From assembly GCF_001557325.1 (NCBI RefSeq), contig NZ_LSJS01000219.1, positions 1 to 36,128 on the forward strand: a stretch of 36,128 bases of DNA, in the 5' to 3' direction. The stretch's first letter is position 1, and every line of letters begins with the position of its first letter. Made by a program: the position numbers and the translations under genes. The stretch is from Erythrobacter donghaensis (lineage in GTDB: Bacteria; Pseudomonadota; Alphaproteobacteria; Sphingomonadales; Sphingomonadaceae). Below are positions 1 through 6,150 of the stretch, piece after piece. The notes under the pieces are model-generated. The model was not told where the DNA came from and made no database searches. It saw only the letters and a program-made list of their open reading frames with translations.

Positions 1-30
1 CGCCCCGCCGGTCACAAGAACGGCGGGGCG
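1..30. repeat. perfect inverted repeat (hairpin) at the window edge
   Basis: Ten bases (1-10) are the exact inverse complement of bases 21-30, with a 10-nt loop. It is followed by AGGGG on the plus strand, so it is not a plus-strand U-tract terminator. On the minus strand any T-run would lie outside the window. It could be the terminator of the minus-strand gene run or of a neighbouring gene; the sequence does not decide this. Confidence 0.5.
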
Positions 31-55
31 AGGGGTGAGGCCGGAAGGCGGGGGC

Positions 56-138
56 GCGCTGCTGTCGGGGGAGAGGGGCATGACAGCAGCGCTAACAGGG
101 GGGCGCGCGCGCTTCAATCGGGTAGGGGCGCGCGCGCC
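56..138 (-). terminator. two GC-rich hairpins after the glycine-zipper gene
   Basis: Two perfect 11-bp inverted repeats lie side by side: 56-66 with 82-92, and 102-112 with 128-138, each with a 15-nt loop. The second starts 9 nt beyond the stop codon of the minus-strand gene ending at 147. Neither is followed by a clear T-run on the minus strand, so a transcript-stabilising or Rho-assisted 3' end is as likely as an intrinsic terminator. Confidence 0.4.
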
Positions 139-146
139 TGAAGACA

Positions 147-581
147 TCAGCGGCAGCGCAGCTCCCCGCGGTCGATCTCGCGGCCCAGCAGGCCGCCACC
201 GATCGCGCCGAGCAGCGTGCCGACGGTGCGGTCGCCGCGGGTGTCGACCGTGCGGCCCAGCAGCGCGCCGACGCCAGCGCCGATGACGAGGCCCGTGGTG
301 CCGTTGTCGCGGCGACAATAGTAGCGATCGCCATCGCGCCAGATCCGGTCGCCGCGGCTCAGGCGGCGCGGTTCGTAATAGCGGCCGCGCTCGTCATAGA
401 TCCGGTGCTTCTTGCGCTTGCGGTGCTCGGCGGTGTCGTCGCCCGGCAGCGAGCTGGCCTCGATACCCGCATAGGCGGACGGGGCGCTCGGTGCCGGGCG
501 CGCCTGCGGCGCCGCCTGGGCGGGGATCGCCATCGGCAGCGTCATGGCTCCGGCGGCAAGGATGAGAGCAATATTCTTCAC
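147..581 (-). CDS. glycine-zipper 2TM-domain exported protein (copy 1)
   Basis: 144-aa protein with a Sec-type signal peptide (about residues 1-23, ending in the A-Q-A-A region). A basic Arg/Lys/Tyr-rich middle (55-90) follows, then a C-terminal glycine-zipper segment (about 95-138) in which two small-residue hydrophobic stretches, VIGAGVGALLG and LLGAIGGGLLG, flank a short charged turn. Two cysteines (in YYCRR and at the penultimate-but-one C-terminal position) are conserved in the neighbour and may form a disulfide. The start is GTG at 581, chosen because AAGGAG lies 8 nt upstream. It is a paralogue of the gene at 710-1186, and their C-terminal halves are nearly identical, so a tandem duplication is likely. 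Glycine-zipper 2TM proteins sit in or near the outer membrane; the exact function is unknown. Confidence 0.85.
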   Translation of the reverse strand: MKNIALILAAGAMTLPMAIPAQAAPQARPAPSAPSAYAGIEASSLPGDDTAEHRKRKKHRIYDERGRYYEPRRLSRGDRIWRDGDRYYCRRDNGTTGLVIGAGVGALLGRTVDTRGDRTVGTLLGAIGGGLLGREIDRGELRCR

Positions 582-620
582 GGCAGTTCTCCTTTCGGTT
601 TGCCTGCTTTCGTAAGGGGA

Positions 621-698
621 CGGCTGGCATTGCCCCGCCAGCCGGGAAAGAGGGCGGGCGGCAGGACGGGTTTCCGGAGCGCCGGAACCCCGCCCGCC
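621..698 (-). terminator. two hairpins between the glycine-zipper paralogues
   Basis: The 128-nt gap holds a perfect 8-bp inverted repeat (621-628 with 637-644) and a longer imperfect one (about 652-677 with 682-698, core GGGTTTCCGG/CCGGAACCC). Read on the minus strand, the larger hairpin comes just after the stop of the upstream gene at 710 and is followed by CTCTTTCCC, a weak pyrimidine tract. A terminator or attenuator between the two paralogues is a reasonable inference. Confidence 0.45.
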
Positions 699-709
699 GT
701 CAACGCCGC

Positions 710-1186
710 TCAGCGGCAGCGCGCCTCGCCGCGGTCGACCTCGCGGCCGAGCAGACCGCCGCCGATCGCGCCGAGCAGGGTGCCGAGCGAGCGGTCGCCG
801 CGGGTGTCGATGGTGCGGCCCAGCAGCGCCCCGCCGATCGCGCCGATCACCAGTCCGGTGGTGCCGTCGTCGCGGCGGCAGTAGTAACGGCCATCGTCAC
901 CGCGCCACACGCGGTCGCGGCGGCTCAGACGGCGACCGCGATGCCAGTCGCGGCGATCGTCGCGCCACTCGCGGCGGTCACCGCGCCAGTCGCGGCGGTC
1001 GCGGCGCCAGTCGCGGTCGTCGTCCCAGTCATCATCGCCATAGGCGGCGACGGGAGCATAGGAGGCGGGTGCGGCGTTGTAGCCGGCGAAGAGCGACGCG
1101 GGGGCGCCGGGCAGCTCGGCAGCCTGCGCCGGAGCGGCGAAGGCGGCCATCGACCCGGCGGCGGCGATCAGGGCGAGGTGTTTCAT
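710..1186 (-). CDS. glycine-zipper 2TM-domain exported protein (copy 2, with heptad repeats)
   Basis: 158-aa exported protein (signal peptide about 1-22, A-Q-A-A end). The N-terminal third of the mature protein is an acidic stretch (DDDWDDD) followed by four Trp/Arg/Asp heptads of the type D-W-R-x-D-R-R. The C-terminal half carries the same glycine-zipper hairpin (about 107-152) and the same two cysteines as copy 1 at 147-581. ATG at 1186 is supported by AAGGATA upstream. Arg/Trp/Asp-repeat regions like this are seen in RcnB-like and other periplasmic proteins, so a cell-envelope role is likely but the function is unknown. The leader contains a small hairpin (1205-1221) and an inverted repeat (1229-1264). 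Confidence 0.85.
   Translation of the reverse strand: MKHLALIAAAGSMAAFAAPAQAAELPGAPASLFAGYNAAPASYAPVAAYGDDDWDDDRDWRRDRRDWRGDRREWRDDRRDWHRGRRLSRRDRVWRGDDGRYYCRRDDGTTGLVIGAIGGALLGRTIDTRGDRSLGTLLGAIGGGLLGREVDRGEARCR
940..1023 (-). repeat. four 21-bp tandem repeats inside the coding region
   Basis: Units at 940-960, 961-981, 982-1002 and 1003-1023 share the pattern cgcgcca(g/c)tcgcggcg. Each encodes one heptad of the D/E-W-x-x-x-R-R type. The 21-bp period keeps the frame. The paralogue at 147-581 has no such array, so this looks like an expansion after duplication. Confidence 0.75.
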
Positions 1187-1228
1187 GATCCGTATCCTTG
1201 TGGCGGCTCCCCGATGGAGCCTCTCGGT

Positions 1229-1264
1229 TATCGTTCATCAAACTCGAACGCACTATGAACGATA
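1229..1264. promoter_or_regulatory. inverted repeat upstream of glycine-zipper copy 2
   Basis: TATCGTTCAT (1229-1238) and ATGAACGATA (1255-1264) are perfect inverse complements separated by 16 nt, about 43-78 nt upstream of the minus-strand start at 1186. This could be an operator or part of the promoter. The same ATCGTTCA core appears twice before the DUF4139 gene at 14131. The binding factor is unknown. Confidence 0.4.
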
Positions 1265-1321
1265 CACAGGGGAAACGGTTCAGGTTCGGCGCCTATTCCC
1301 GCAGCCGAAGCGGATCATGAG

Positions 1322-1975
1322 TTATCGTCGGGCAGCGGCGGCCTTGGCGCGCAATTTCGGGCTGAGCGGGGCGAGATCGGCGAGCGCGGCGAGCTCGTCG
1401 GGGGTCGCCTTGCCCGCCACCAGCGCGCGGAACACCCGCGCGACGCTCCATTCCTGCGCGCCGAGCGCGACTCGCTCGAGCGAATCGCCCGGCGCCACCT
1501 CGCCCCCCTCGATCACCCGGAAATACCACCCGCAGCGGCCCGAGCGGATGATCGCGGCGACCATGCCCTTGTAGCCGAAGCGGTGCTCGATCTTCCAGCA
1601 CGGCTGGCGCGGCTGGCTGACCTCGATCAGCGCCCCGGTTGCCTTTGGGCCGCAGCGGAAGCGGTCGCCGATATGGACCTGGTCCTCGGTCAGGCCGGTG
1701 ACCGCGAGGTTCGAGCCGAAGCCGCCGGGCTCGTCCAGCAGCGGCGACGCGCCGATCTCGCCGCGCCACCAGTCGTGGTGATCGAGCGGGTAGAGATGGA
1801 GCGCCATTTCCGGCCCGCCATGCACCCGGCGGTCGGCCTGCTCGTCGGGGGCGAGACCCTCGGCATGGATCTGCACCGGCCCTTCCTGCGGGCGCTTCTG
1901 GATCGCGCTCAGCTCCGCGCCGTTGAAGGGGCGGGCGGTCCCGGCACAGACGGCCTCGATGGTCCAACGGGTCAT
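1322..1975 (-). CDS. MOSC-domain protein (YiiM-like)
   Basis: 217-aa protein recognised as a MOSC (molybdenum cofactor sulfurase C-terminal) domain protein of the YiiM type. It has the early AEGLAPDEQADRRVHGG segment, the FGSNLAV/T-G-L core and the RQPCWKI motif with the conserved Cys. YiiM-like proteins are linked to molybdenum-cofactor-dependent reduction of N-hydroxylated compounds, and the Cys is the expected sulfur or metal carrier. I chose ATG 1975 over the longer upstream frame because it overlaps the methyltransferase stop as ATGA (4 nt), which implies translational coupling, and because homology begins there. It is the last gene of the minus-strand run. Physiological substrate unknown. 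Confidence 0.88.
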   Translation of the reverse strand: MTRWTIEAVCAGTARPFNGAELSAIQKRPQEGPVQIHAEGLAPDEQADRRVHGGPEMALHLYPLDHHDWWRGEIGASPLLDEPGGFGSNLAVTGLTEDQVHIGDRFRCGPKATGALIEVSQPRQPCWKIEHRFGYKGMVAAIIRSGRCGWYFRVIEGGEVAPGDSLERVALGAQEWSVARVFRALVAGKATPDELAALADLAPLSPKLRAKAAAARR

Positions 1976-2565
1976 GCTTTCCTCGCGATGAGATCGATCC
2001 AGTCGCGCTGCGTGCCATCGCTGGCCTTGCCGGCGTAGGTCTCCTGCGACTCGACGATGAAACCTGCGGTCCGGTAGGCCGCAAGGAGCCATTCGGCTTG
2101 CGGGAAATTGTGCAACCGGCCCAGCAGATCGCGGCCCTCGCCGTCTCCGAGCTTGTAGCTTGAGAAGAACCAGCCGTCCGGCACCAGCGCGCGGGCGATG
2201 CGTGCGAGCACATCGGGGAGCGCGGCGCGCGGGCAGTGCAGCAGGCTGGCATGGGCCCAGACCCCGGCATAGGCAGCCGCGGCGTCCAGTTCGTGAAAGG
2301 CCATCACCCGCGCGCCGAGCGCGAAGGCCTGGTTGGCGCGGGCGACGAGCGCGGGGGCGGCATCGGTCGCATCGACCGCGAAGCCGCGCGCCTTGATCCG
2401 CGCCGCATCCCGCCCGCCGCCGCAGCCCAGCTCCAGCACCGCCGCACCGGGGGGCAGGTGGTCGAGAAAGGCGTCGAGCTGGTGGCTGTGCGTCTCGCCC
2501 GAATGGAACACCCAGTGGGGCGCGCGCGCCTGATAGAAGGCGATGGTGTCGGGATCGGTGCTCAC
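1972..2565 (-). CDS. class I SAM-dependent methyltransferase
   Basis: 197-aa protein with a Rossmann-type methyltransferase fold. Motif I is VLELGCGGGRDA near residues 43-54, an acidic strand follows (VDATDAA), and a later segment (LVPDGWFFSSYK) corresponds to the post-III region. It lacks an N-terminal signal, so it is cytoplasmic. The start is GTG at 2565, 19 nt after the stop of the upstream gene, and its stop overlaps the MOSC start by 4 nt. The family methylates small molecules or proteins; this is the tellurite-resistance/UbiE-like general subgroup and the substrate cannot be read from sequence. Confidence 0.85.
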   Translation of the reverse strand: MSTDPDTIAFYQARAPHWVFHSGETHSHQLDAFLDHLPPGAAVLELGCGGGRDAARIKARGFAVDATDAAPALVARANQAFALGARVMAFHELDAAAAYAGVWAHASLLHCPRAALPDVLARIARALVPDGWFFSSYKLGDGEGRDLLGRLHNFPQAEWLLAAYRTAGFIVESQETYAGKASDGTQRDWIDLIARKA

Positions 2566-2584
2566 GCCTGGGTCAGGGGACGGA

Positions 2585-3286
2585 TCACGGCGCGGACTTT
2601 TCTTCCGGCATCACGTTGTATTCGCGCACCTCGGCCTGACTGAGGCAGTAGCGGGTCGAGGGGTTGTCCTCGCTCTTCACCGCCTGCTGGCGGTACATGA
2701 TGTCGGTGAGGAGCTTGCGGCTGATCCCCATGCGGATCAGGAAATCATTGTCCTCGCTCGCGAGCAAGGCCGAGGACTGCTCGACGCTGGCGATATACTC
2801 GGTGGTTGCCTTGCTGCCCTCGATCACCACCTCGTCGATCGTCGCCCGGTCGCCGGTGTGGGTGAACATGTGGACCATGAACACCCCGCCATCGTCGACC
2901 ACCCGGCGGTCGCCGCCCATGAACACGAAATTGCAGGCCGAAAAGCACGCCCAGCCGGCCGGGATGCGGGTCAGCATGCCGCGATAGGAGCGGATCACCT
3001 TGCCCGCCTCGTTGCCCGCCCGCGCATTGCCGCCGCGGCTGCGCAGCCAAACTTCCTCGATCCGCTCGTCGGCCTCGATTGCGGCCTTGAGCCGGGCGGG
3101 GAGAGTCGCATCGATCGCACCCTCGGCCAGCAGCACGCGCTTGCCGTCGCGGTCGGCGGGGGTGAGGGTCATCGCCTTGGCCGGGCCGAAATCGGGCGCG
3201 GCGGGGCAGGTCGGGTTGTCGGGATCCATCGGCGCTGCCGCACCGCCGAGCAGCACCATCGCCGCGAGCGCCGCACCTGCGCGCAT
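2585..3286 (-). CDS. exported ClpP-fold (COG3904-like) putative serine hydrolase
   Basis: 233-aa protein with an N-terminal hydrophobic signal (about 1-18) and a ClpP/crotonase-like core: L-x-G-x-I near 54-59, LRSRGGN (81-87) corresponding to the ClpP strand-turn, CFSAC (114-118) with candidate nucleophile Ser116, and GGVFMVHMFTH with candidate His139. The Ser-to-His distance (23) is close to that in ClpP (25). Function as a periplasmic protease or hydrolase is inferred from the fold only. ATG at 3286 overlaps the upstream gene's TGA by one base (TGATG), which indicates translational coupling and argues against the longer upstream frame. Four cysteines outside the active segment suggest a periplasmic, possibly disulfide-bonded, protein. 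Confidence 0.75.
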   Translation of the reverse strand: MRAGAALAAMVLLGGAAAPMDPDNPTCPAAPDFGPAKAMTLTPADRDGKRVLLAEGAIDATLPARLKAAIEADERIEEVWLRSRGGNARAGNEAGKVIRSYRGMLTRIPAGWACFSACNFVFMGGDRRVVDDGGVFMVHMFTHTGDRATIDEVVIEGSKATTEYIASVEQSSALLASEDNDFLIRMGISRKLLTDIMYRQQAVKSEDNPSTRYCLSQAEVREYNVMPEEKSAP

Positions 3287-3855
3287 CACGCGACGATCGA
3301 ATAGCGCGCCGAGCCTTGCGCGCGGCACATCCGCTTCTCGGCGCGGGTCTCCTCGCCCTCGATGATGACGACATCGGTGACGGTGATGCAGTCGCGCTTG
3401 CCGCCGACGGCCGTGTCGCGGCCGGTGACGGTCGAGGTGCCGCTGACATTCTCGCGCGAGGCCGAGGTCCACTGTGCGCTCGCGCCCACTTCGGGCTGCG
3501 CAGCTGCATCATCGGTGCGGGTCACCGCGAGGGTCGCTTCGGCCGCCTGCTTCTGCTCCTCGGGATCAAGTTTGCAGGCGATGCTTTCGGTGATCTGGTC
3601 GGAGAATTCGGGCACCGGCACGAAGGAGGGCAGATTGGCCGAGCGGGCAAGCTGATCGACCGCGCCGCCGAGCATCCCGCCGATGATCCCGCGCCCCTTG
3701 TCGCCTTTCTTGCCCTTGCCGCAGGCGTCGGCCTTGTCCGCGCCGCGCTTGCCGCTGCCGATGATGCCGCTTAACTGCGCCTCGGCCGGGAGCGGAGCGG
3801 CCAGCATCGCGGCCAGCGCTGCGAGCGCCACCATCCTTGTTGCGGAATCTGCCAC
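3286..3855 (-). CDS. exported protein resembling 17-kDa surface antigens
   Basis: 189-aa exported protein: signal peptide (about 1-26, ending AEAQ), a Gly/Lys-rich segment (28-55) with a short glycine-zipper-like GIIGGMLGGAV, then a soluble C-terminal domain. The C-terminal domain (VGASAQWTSASRENVSGTS ... RDCITVTDVVI ... KRMCRAQG) resembles the C-terminal domain of rickettsial 17-kDa surface antigens, in which a Trp strand and two Cys recur; this is pattern recognition, not an alignment. The start is GTG at 3855, chosen because GGGAGG lies 6 nt upstream; the ATG at 3834 has no comparable site. It is coupled to the ClpP-fold gene downstream. Probably cell envelope; function unknown. Confidence 0.7.
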   Translation of the reverse strand: MADSATRMVALAALAAMLAAPLPAEAQLSGIIGSGKRGADKADACGKGKKGDKGRGIIGGMLGGAVDQLARSANLPSFVPVPEFSDQITESIACKLDPEEQKQAAEATLAVTRTDDAAAQPEVGASAQWTSASRENVSGTSTVTGRDTAVGGKRDCITVTDVVIIEGEETRAEKRMCRAQGSARYSIVA

Positions 3856-3883
3856 GCCGAACCTCCCTTGAGCGGCGCCAAGG

Positions 3884-5164
3884 CTACGCCTGTGGCGCGG
3901 GAGCGTCAATCGCGGTGGCGGCGGCGGCTGCTGCTTCGCGGTCTCTTTGCGCGCGGGACTTCTTCTCGGCGGCGGTCTTGAGCTGGCCGCAGGCCGCATC
4001 GATGTCGCGGCCCCGGGGGGTGCGGACGGGGGCCGAGAAGCCGCCTTCGAACACGATCTCGGAGAAGCGCCGGATGCGCTCGGGGCTGGAGGTTTCGTAA
4101 CCCGCGCCCGGCCAGGGGTTGAAGGGGATGAGGTTGACCTTGGCGGGCAGGTTGTACGCGCGCAGCAGCCGGACAAGCTCGCGCGCGTCATCGTCGCTGT
4201 CGTTCTTGTCCTTGATCATGACGTATTCGAAGGTGATGCGCCGCGCGTTGCTCGCGCCGGGATAGTCCGCGCAGGCCTGCAGAAGATCGTCGATCCCGTA
4301 TTTCTTGTTGAGCGGCACCAGCTCGTCGCGCACCTCCTTGCGCACGCCGTGCAAGCTGACCGCGAGGTTGACCCCGATCTCCTCGCCGCAGCGTTCCATC
4401 ATCGGGATGACGCCGCTGGTCGAGAGCGTGATGCGGCGCTTGGAGAGCGCGAGGCCGTCCCCGTCCATCACCAGCTTCAAGGCATCGCGCACGTGATCGA
4501 AATTGTAGAGCGGCTCGCCCATGCCCATCATCACGATGTTGGTGAGCAGGCGGCCATCGGCGGTGTAATGGCCCGCCTCGTCATCCTCGTCGATCGCGTC
4601 GGCATCGCTCGCCATGCTGCCGCGCGGCCATTCGCCCAGCGCATCGCGGGCGAGCATCACCTGCCCGACGATCTCGCCGGGGGTGAGGTTCCTCACCAGC
4701 TTCATCGTGCCGGTGTGGCAGAAGGAGCAGGTGAGGGTGCAGCCGACCTGCGAGGACACGCACAGGGTGCCGCGCGTCTCGTCGGGGATGAAGACCATCT
4801 CGAAATCGTGCCCGTCGGCGGTGCGCAGCAGCCACTTGCGGGTGCCGTCGACCGAGTGCTGGGCTTCGACCACATCGGGCCGCCCGATCACGAAGCGCTC
4901 GGCGAGCCAGGGGCGCATCGGCTTGGCGATGTCGGTCATCGCCTCGAAATCGGTGACGCCGCGGTGGTAGAGCCAGTGGAACACCTGCTTGGCGCGCAGC
5001 TTGGCCTGCTTGGCGTCGAGACCTGCCTCGGCAAACAGCTCGCGGATGCGGGGGCGGGGGAGGCCGATCAGGTCGACACGCCCGTCGGCACGCGGCGTGA
5101 TGTCGCGCGCGGCGGGCACCGGGTCGACGAGGCCCGGGATGGTCATGAGTGCAGTATCGGCCAT
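3884..5164 (-). CDS. rlmN: 23S rRNA (A2503-C2) / tRNA (A37-C2) methyltransferase RlmN
   Basis: 426-aa radical-SAM enzyme that methylates C2 of A2503 in 23S rRNA and of A37 in some tRNAs, using two SAM molecules. Seen: the iron-sulfur cluster motif C142-x3-C146-x2-C149 within [12 protein letters not shown], the GMGEPLYN motif, the LSTSGV segment, the SLH segment, and the C-terminal [14 protein letters not shown] with Cys392, the expected catalytic cysteine that carries the methyl group. An Asp/Glu-rich insertion ([12 protein letters not shown]) is of the type seen in alphaproteobacterial members. The C-terminus has an extra Ala/Lys-rich tail. ATG at 5164 is used, although no strong ribosome-binding site precedes it, and Met7 (5146) is an alternative. 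Cytoplasmic. The minus-strand gene run continues downstream with a 28-nt gap. Confidence 0.96.
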   Translation of the reverse strand: MADTALMTIPGLVDPVPAARDITPRADGRVDLIGLPRPRIRELFAEAGLDAKQAKLRAKQVFHWLYHRGVTDFEAMTDIAKPMRPWLAERFVIGRPDVVEAQHSVDGTRKWLLRTADGHDFEMVFIPDETRGTLCVSSQVGCTLTCSFCHTGTMKLVRNLTPGEIVGQVMLARDALGEWPRGSMASDADAIDEDDEAGHYTADGRLLTNIVMMGMGEPLYNFDHVRDALKLVMDGDGLALSKRRITLSTSGVIPMMERCGEEIGVNLAVSLHGVRKEVRDELVPLNKKYGIDDLLQACADYPGASNARRITFEYVMIKDKNDSDDDARELVRLLRAYNLPAKVNLIPFNPWPGAGYETSSPERIRRFSEIVFEGGFSAPVRTPRGRDIDAACGQLKTAAEKKSRAQRDREAAAAAATAIDAPAPQA

Positions 5165-5204
5165 GGGTGGCGGCCATATAGTGCGGGTTCGCCCGTTTGG
5201 CGAG

Positions 5205-5666
5205 TCAGCGCTTGGCGCACCCGACCGTGGCCGCGTCGATGGCGGTGGCCGCGCCCGCGAGCGTGTAGCGGTCGGTGAAGCCAGCGCCCGAGACGCTCAT
5301 GCGGCTGGCAGAGCGCATCGCCGCGACAATCGCCGCATCCGCCCGCGCGTCGGCCGCCCAGGCGTTGCGGCCCTTGGCGACGAGCGTGAAGCGCTTGTCG
5401 CCCACCGCGAGGCGGACGCTCGCCTTCGCCGCAACCTCGCGGCTGAGGACGATATGCACCGCCCCCCGCACGCCCTTGCCGGGCCAAGTCGAGACGGTCG
5501 CGTAAGCAGGCGCCCGCCGCTTCCCCTGCGCCTTGCCGATGGCATAGCAGCGCGCCGGCGAGGCATCGCGGAACGCCGCCCAGCTGTCATAGACGCCGAG
5601 GCTCTCGCGCGCGGCCAGCGGCGCGGCGGCGAGGGCGAGGAGGGCCAGGGCGGCGAACCTAGTCAT
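5205..5666 (-). CDS. IalB-like (invasion-associated locus B) exported protein
   Basis: 153-aa protein with a clear signal peptide ([19 protein letters not shown]) followed by a small soluble domain: [16 protein letters not shown], a central beta-rich HIVLSREVA and [14 protein letters not shown], and a C-terminal Cys. The layout (Trp, a Cys in C-Y-A-I/S, and a stress-like beta-sandwich) fits the invasion-associated locus B family of alphaproteobacterial periplasmic proteins. Despite the name, the role in free-living bacteria is unknown. ATG 5666 overlaps the greB stop by 8 nt, so the gene is translationally linked to greB. Confidence 0.7.
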   Translation of the reverse strand: MTRFAALALLALAAAPLAARESLGVYDSWAAFRDASPARCYAIGKAQGKRRAPAYATVSTWPGKGVRGAVHIVLSREVAAKASVRLAVGDKRFTLVAKGRNAWAADARADAAIVAAMRSASRMSVSGAGFTDRYTLAGAATAIDAATVGCAKR

Positions 5667-6138
5667 AGGCGATCGCCATGACTTCCCACTCGCGCGTGCC
5701 CGAGGGGAGGGCGACCACCCGCACGTCCCCGACCGCGGCACCCCGCAGCGCGCGCGCCATCGGGGAGTTCCAGCCGATGCGGCCCGCGCCTGCGTCCTGC
5801 TCGTCGTCGCCCACCAGCGTCACGGTCTGGTGGTTGTCGTCCTCGTCCGCGATGGTGACCTTCGCGCCGAAGAACACGCGCGCGCGGTCGACCTGCGCGG
5901 CCGGATCGACCACCCGCAGCACCTTCATGCGGCGGGCGAGATGGGCCAGCTCGCGGTCGATCTCGCGCATCTTCTTGCGGCCGTAGAGATAGTCGCCGTT
6001 CTCCGAGCGGTCGCCATTGCCCGCCGCCCAGCTGACGATCTCGACGATCGCCGGACGCTCGGTGCCGAGCAGGTGGTCGTAGCGCGCCTTCAGCGCCGCC
6101 ATTCCCGCCGGCGTGATCGGAGGCCCCGCAGGCTTCAC
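5659..6138 (-). CDS. greB: transcription elongation factor GreB
   Basis: 159-aa GreA/GreB family factor. The N-terminal coiled coil (about 10-80) carries the GDRSENGDYLYGRKKMREIDREL segment, whose acidic tip residues coordinate the second Mg2+ in the RNA-polymerase secondary channel and stimulate cleavage of backtracked RNA. The C-terminal FKBP-like domain (about 85-155) includes the GRIGWNSPMARAL stretch. KxxREIDRELAHLARR points to GreB rather than GreA. The start is GTG at 6138, only 12 nt after the transglycosylase stop, with GAGGG upstream; the typical N-terminus (K-P-x-G-P-P-I-T-P-A-G) supports it. Cytoplasmic. Confidence 0.93.
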   Translation of the reverse strand: MKPAGPPITPAGMAALKARYDHLLGTERPAIVEIVSWAAGNGDRSENGDYLYGRKKMREIDRELAHLARRMKVLRVVDPAAQVDRARVFFGAKVTIADEDDNHQTVTLVGDDEQDAGAGRIGWNSPMARALRGAAVGDVRVVALPSGTREWEVMAIAYD

Positions 6139-6150
6139 CCCCTGCAGCCC

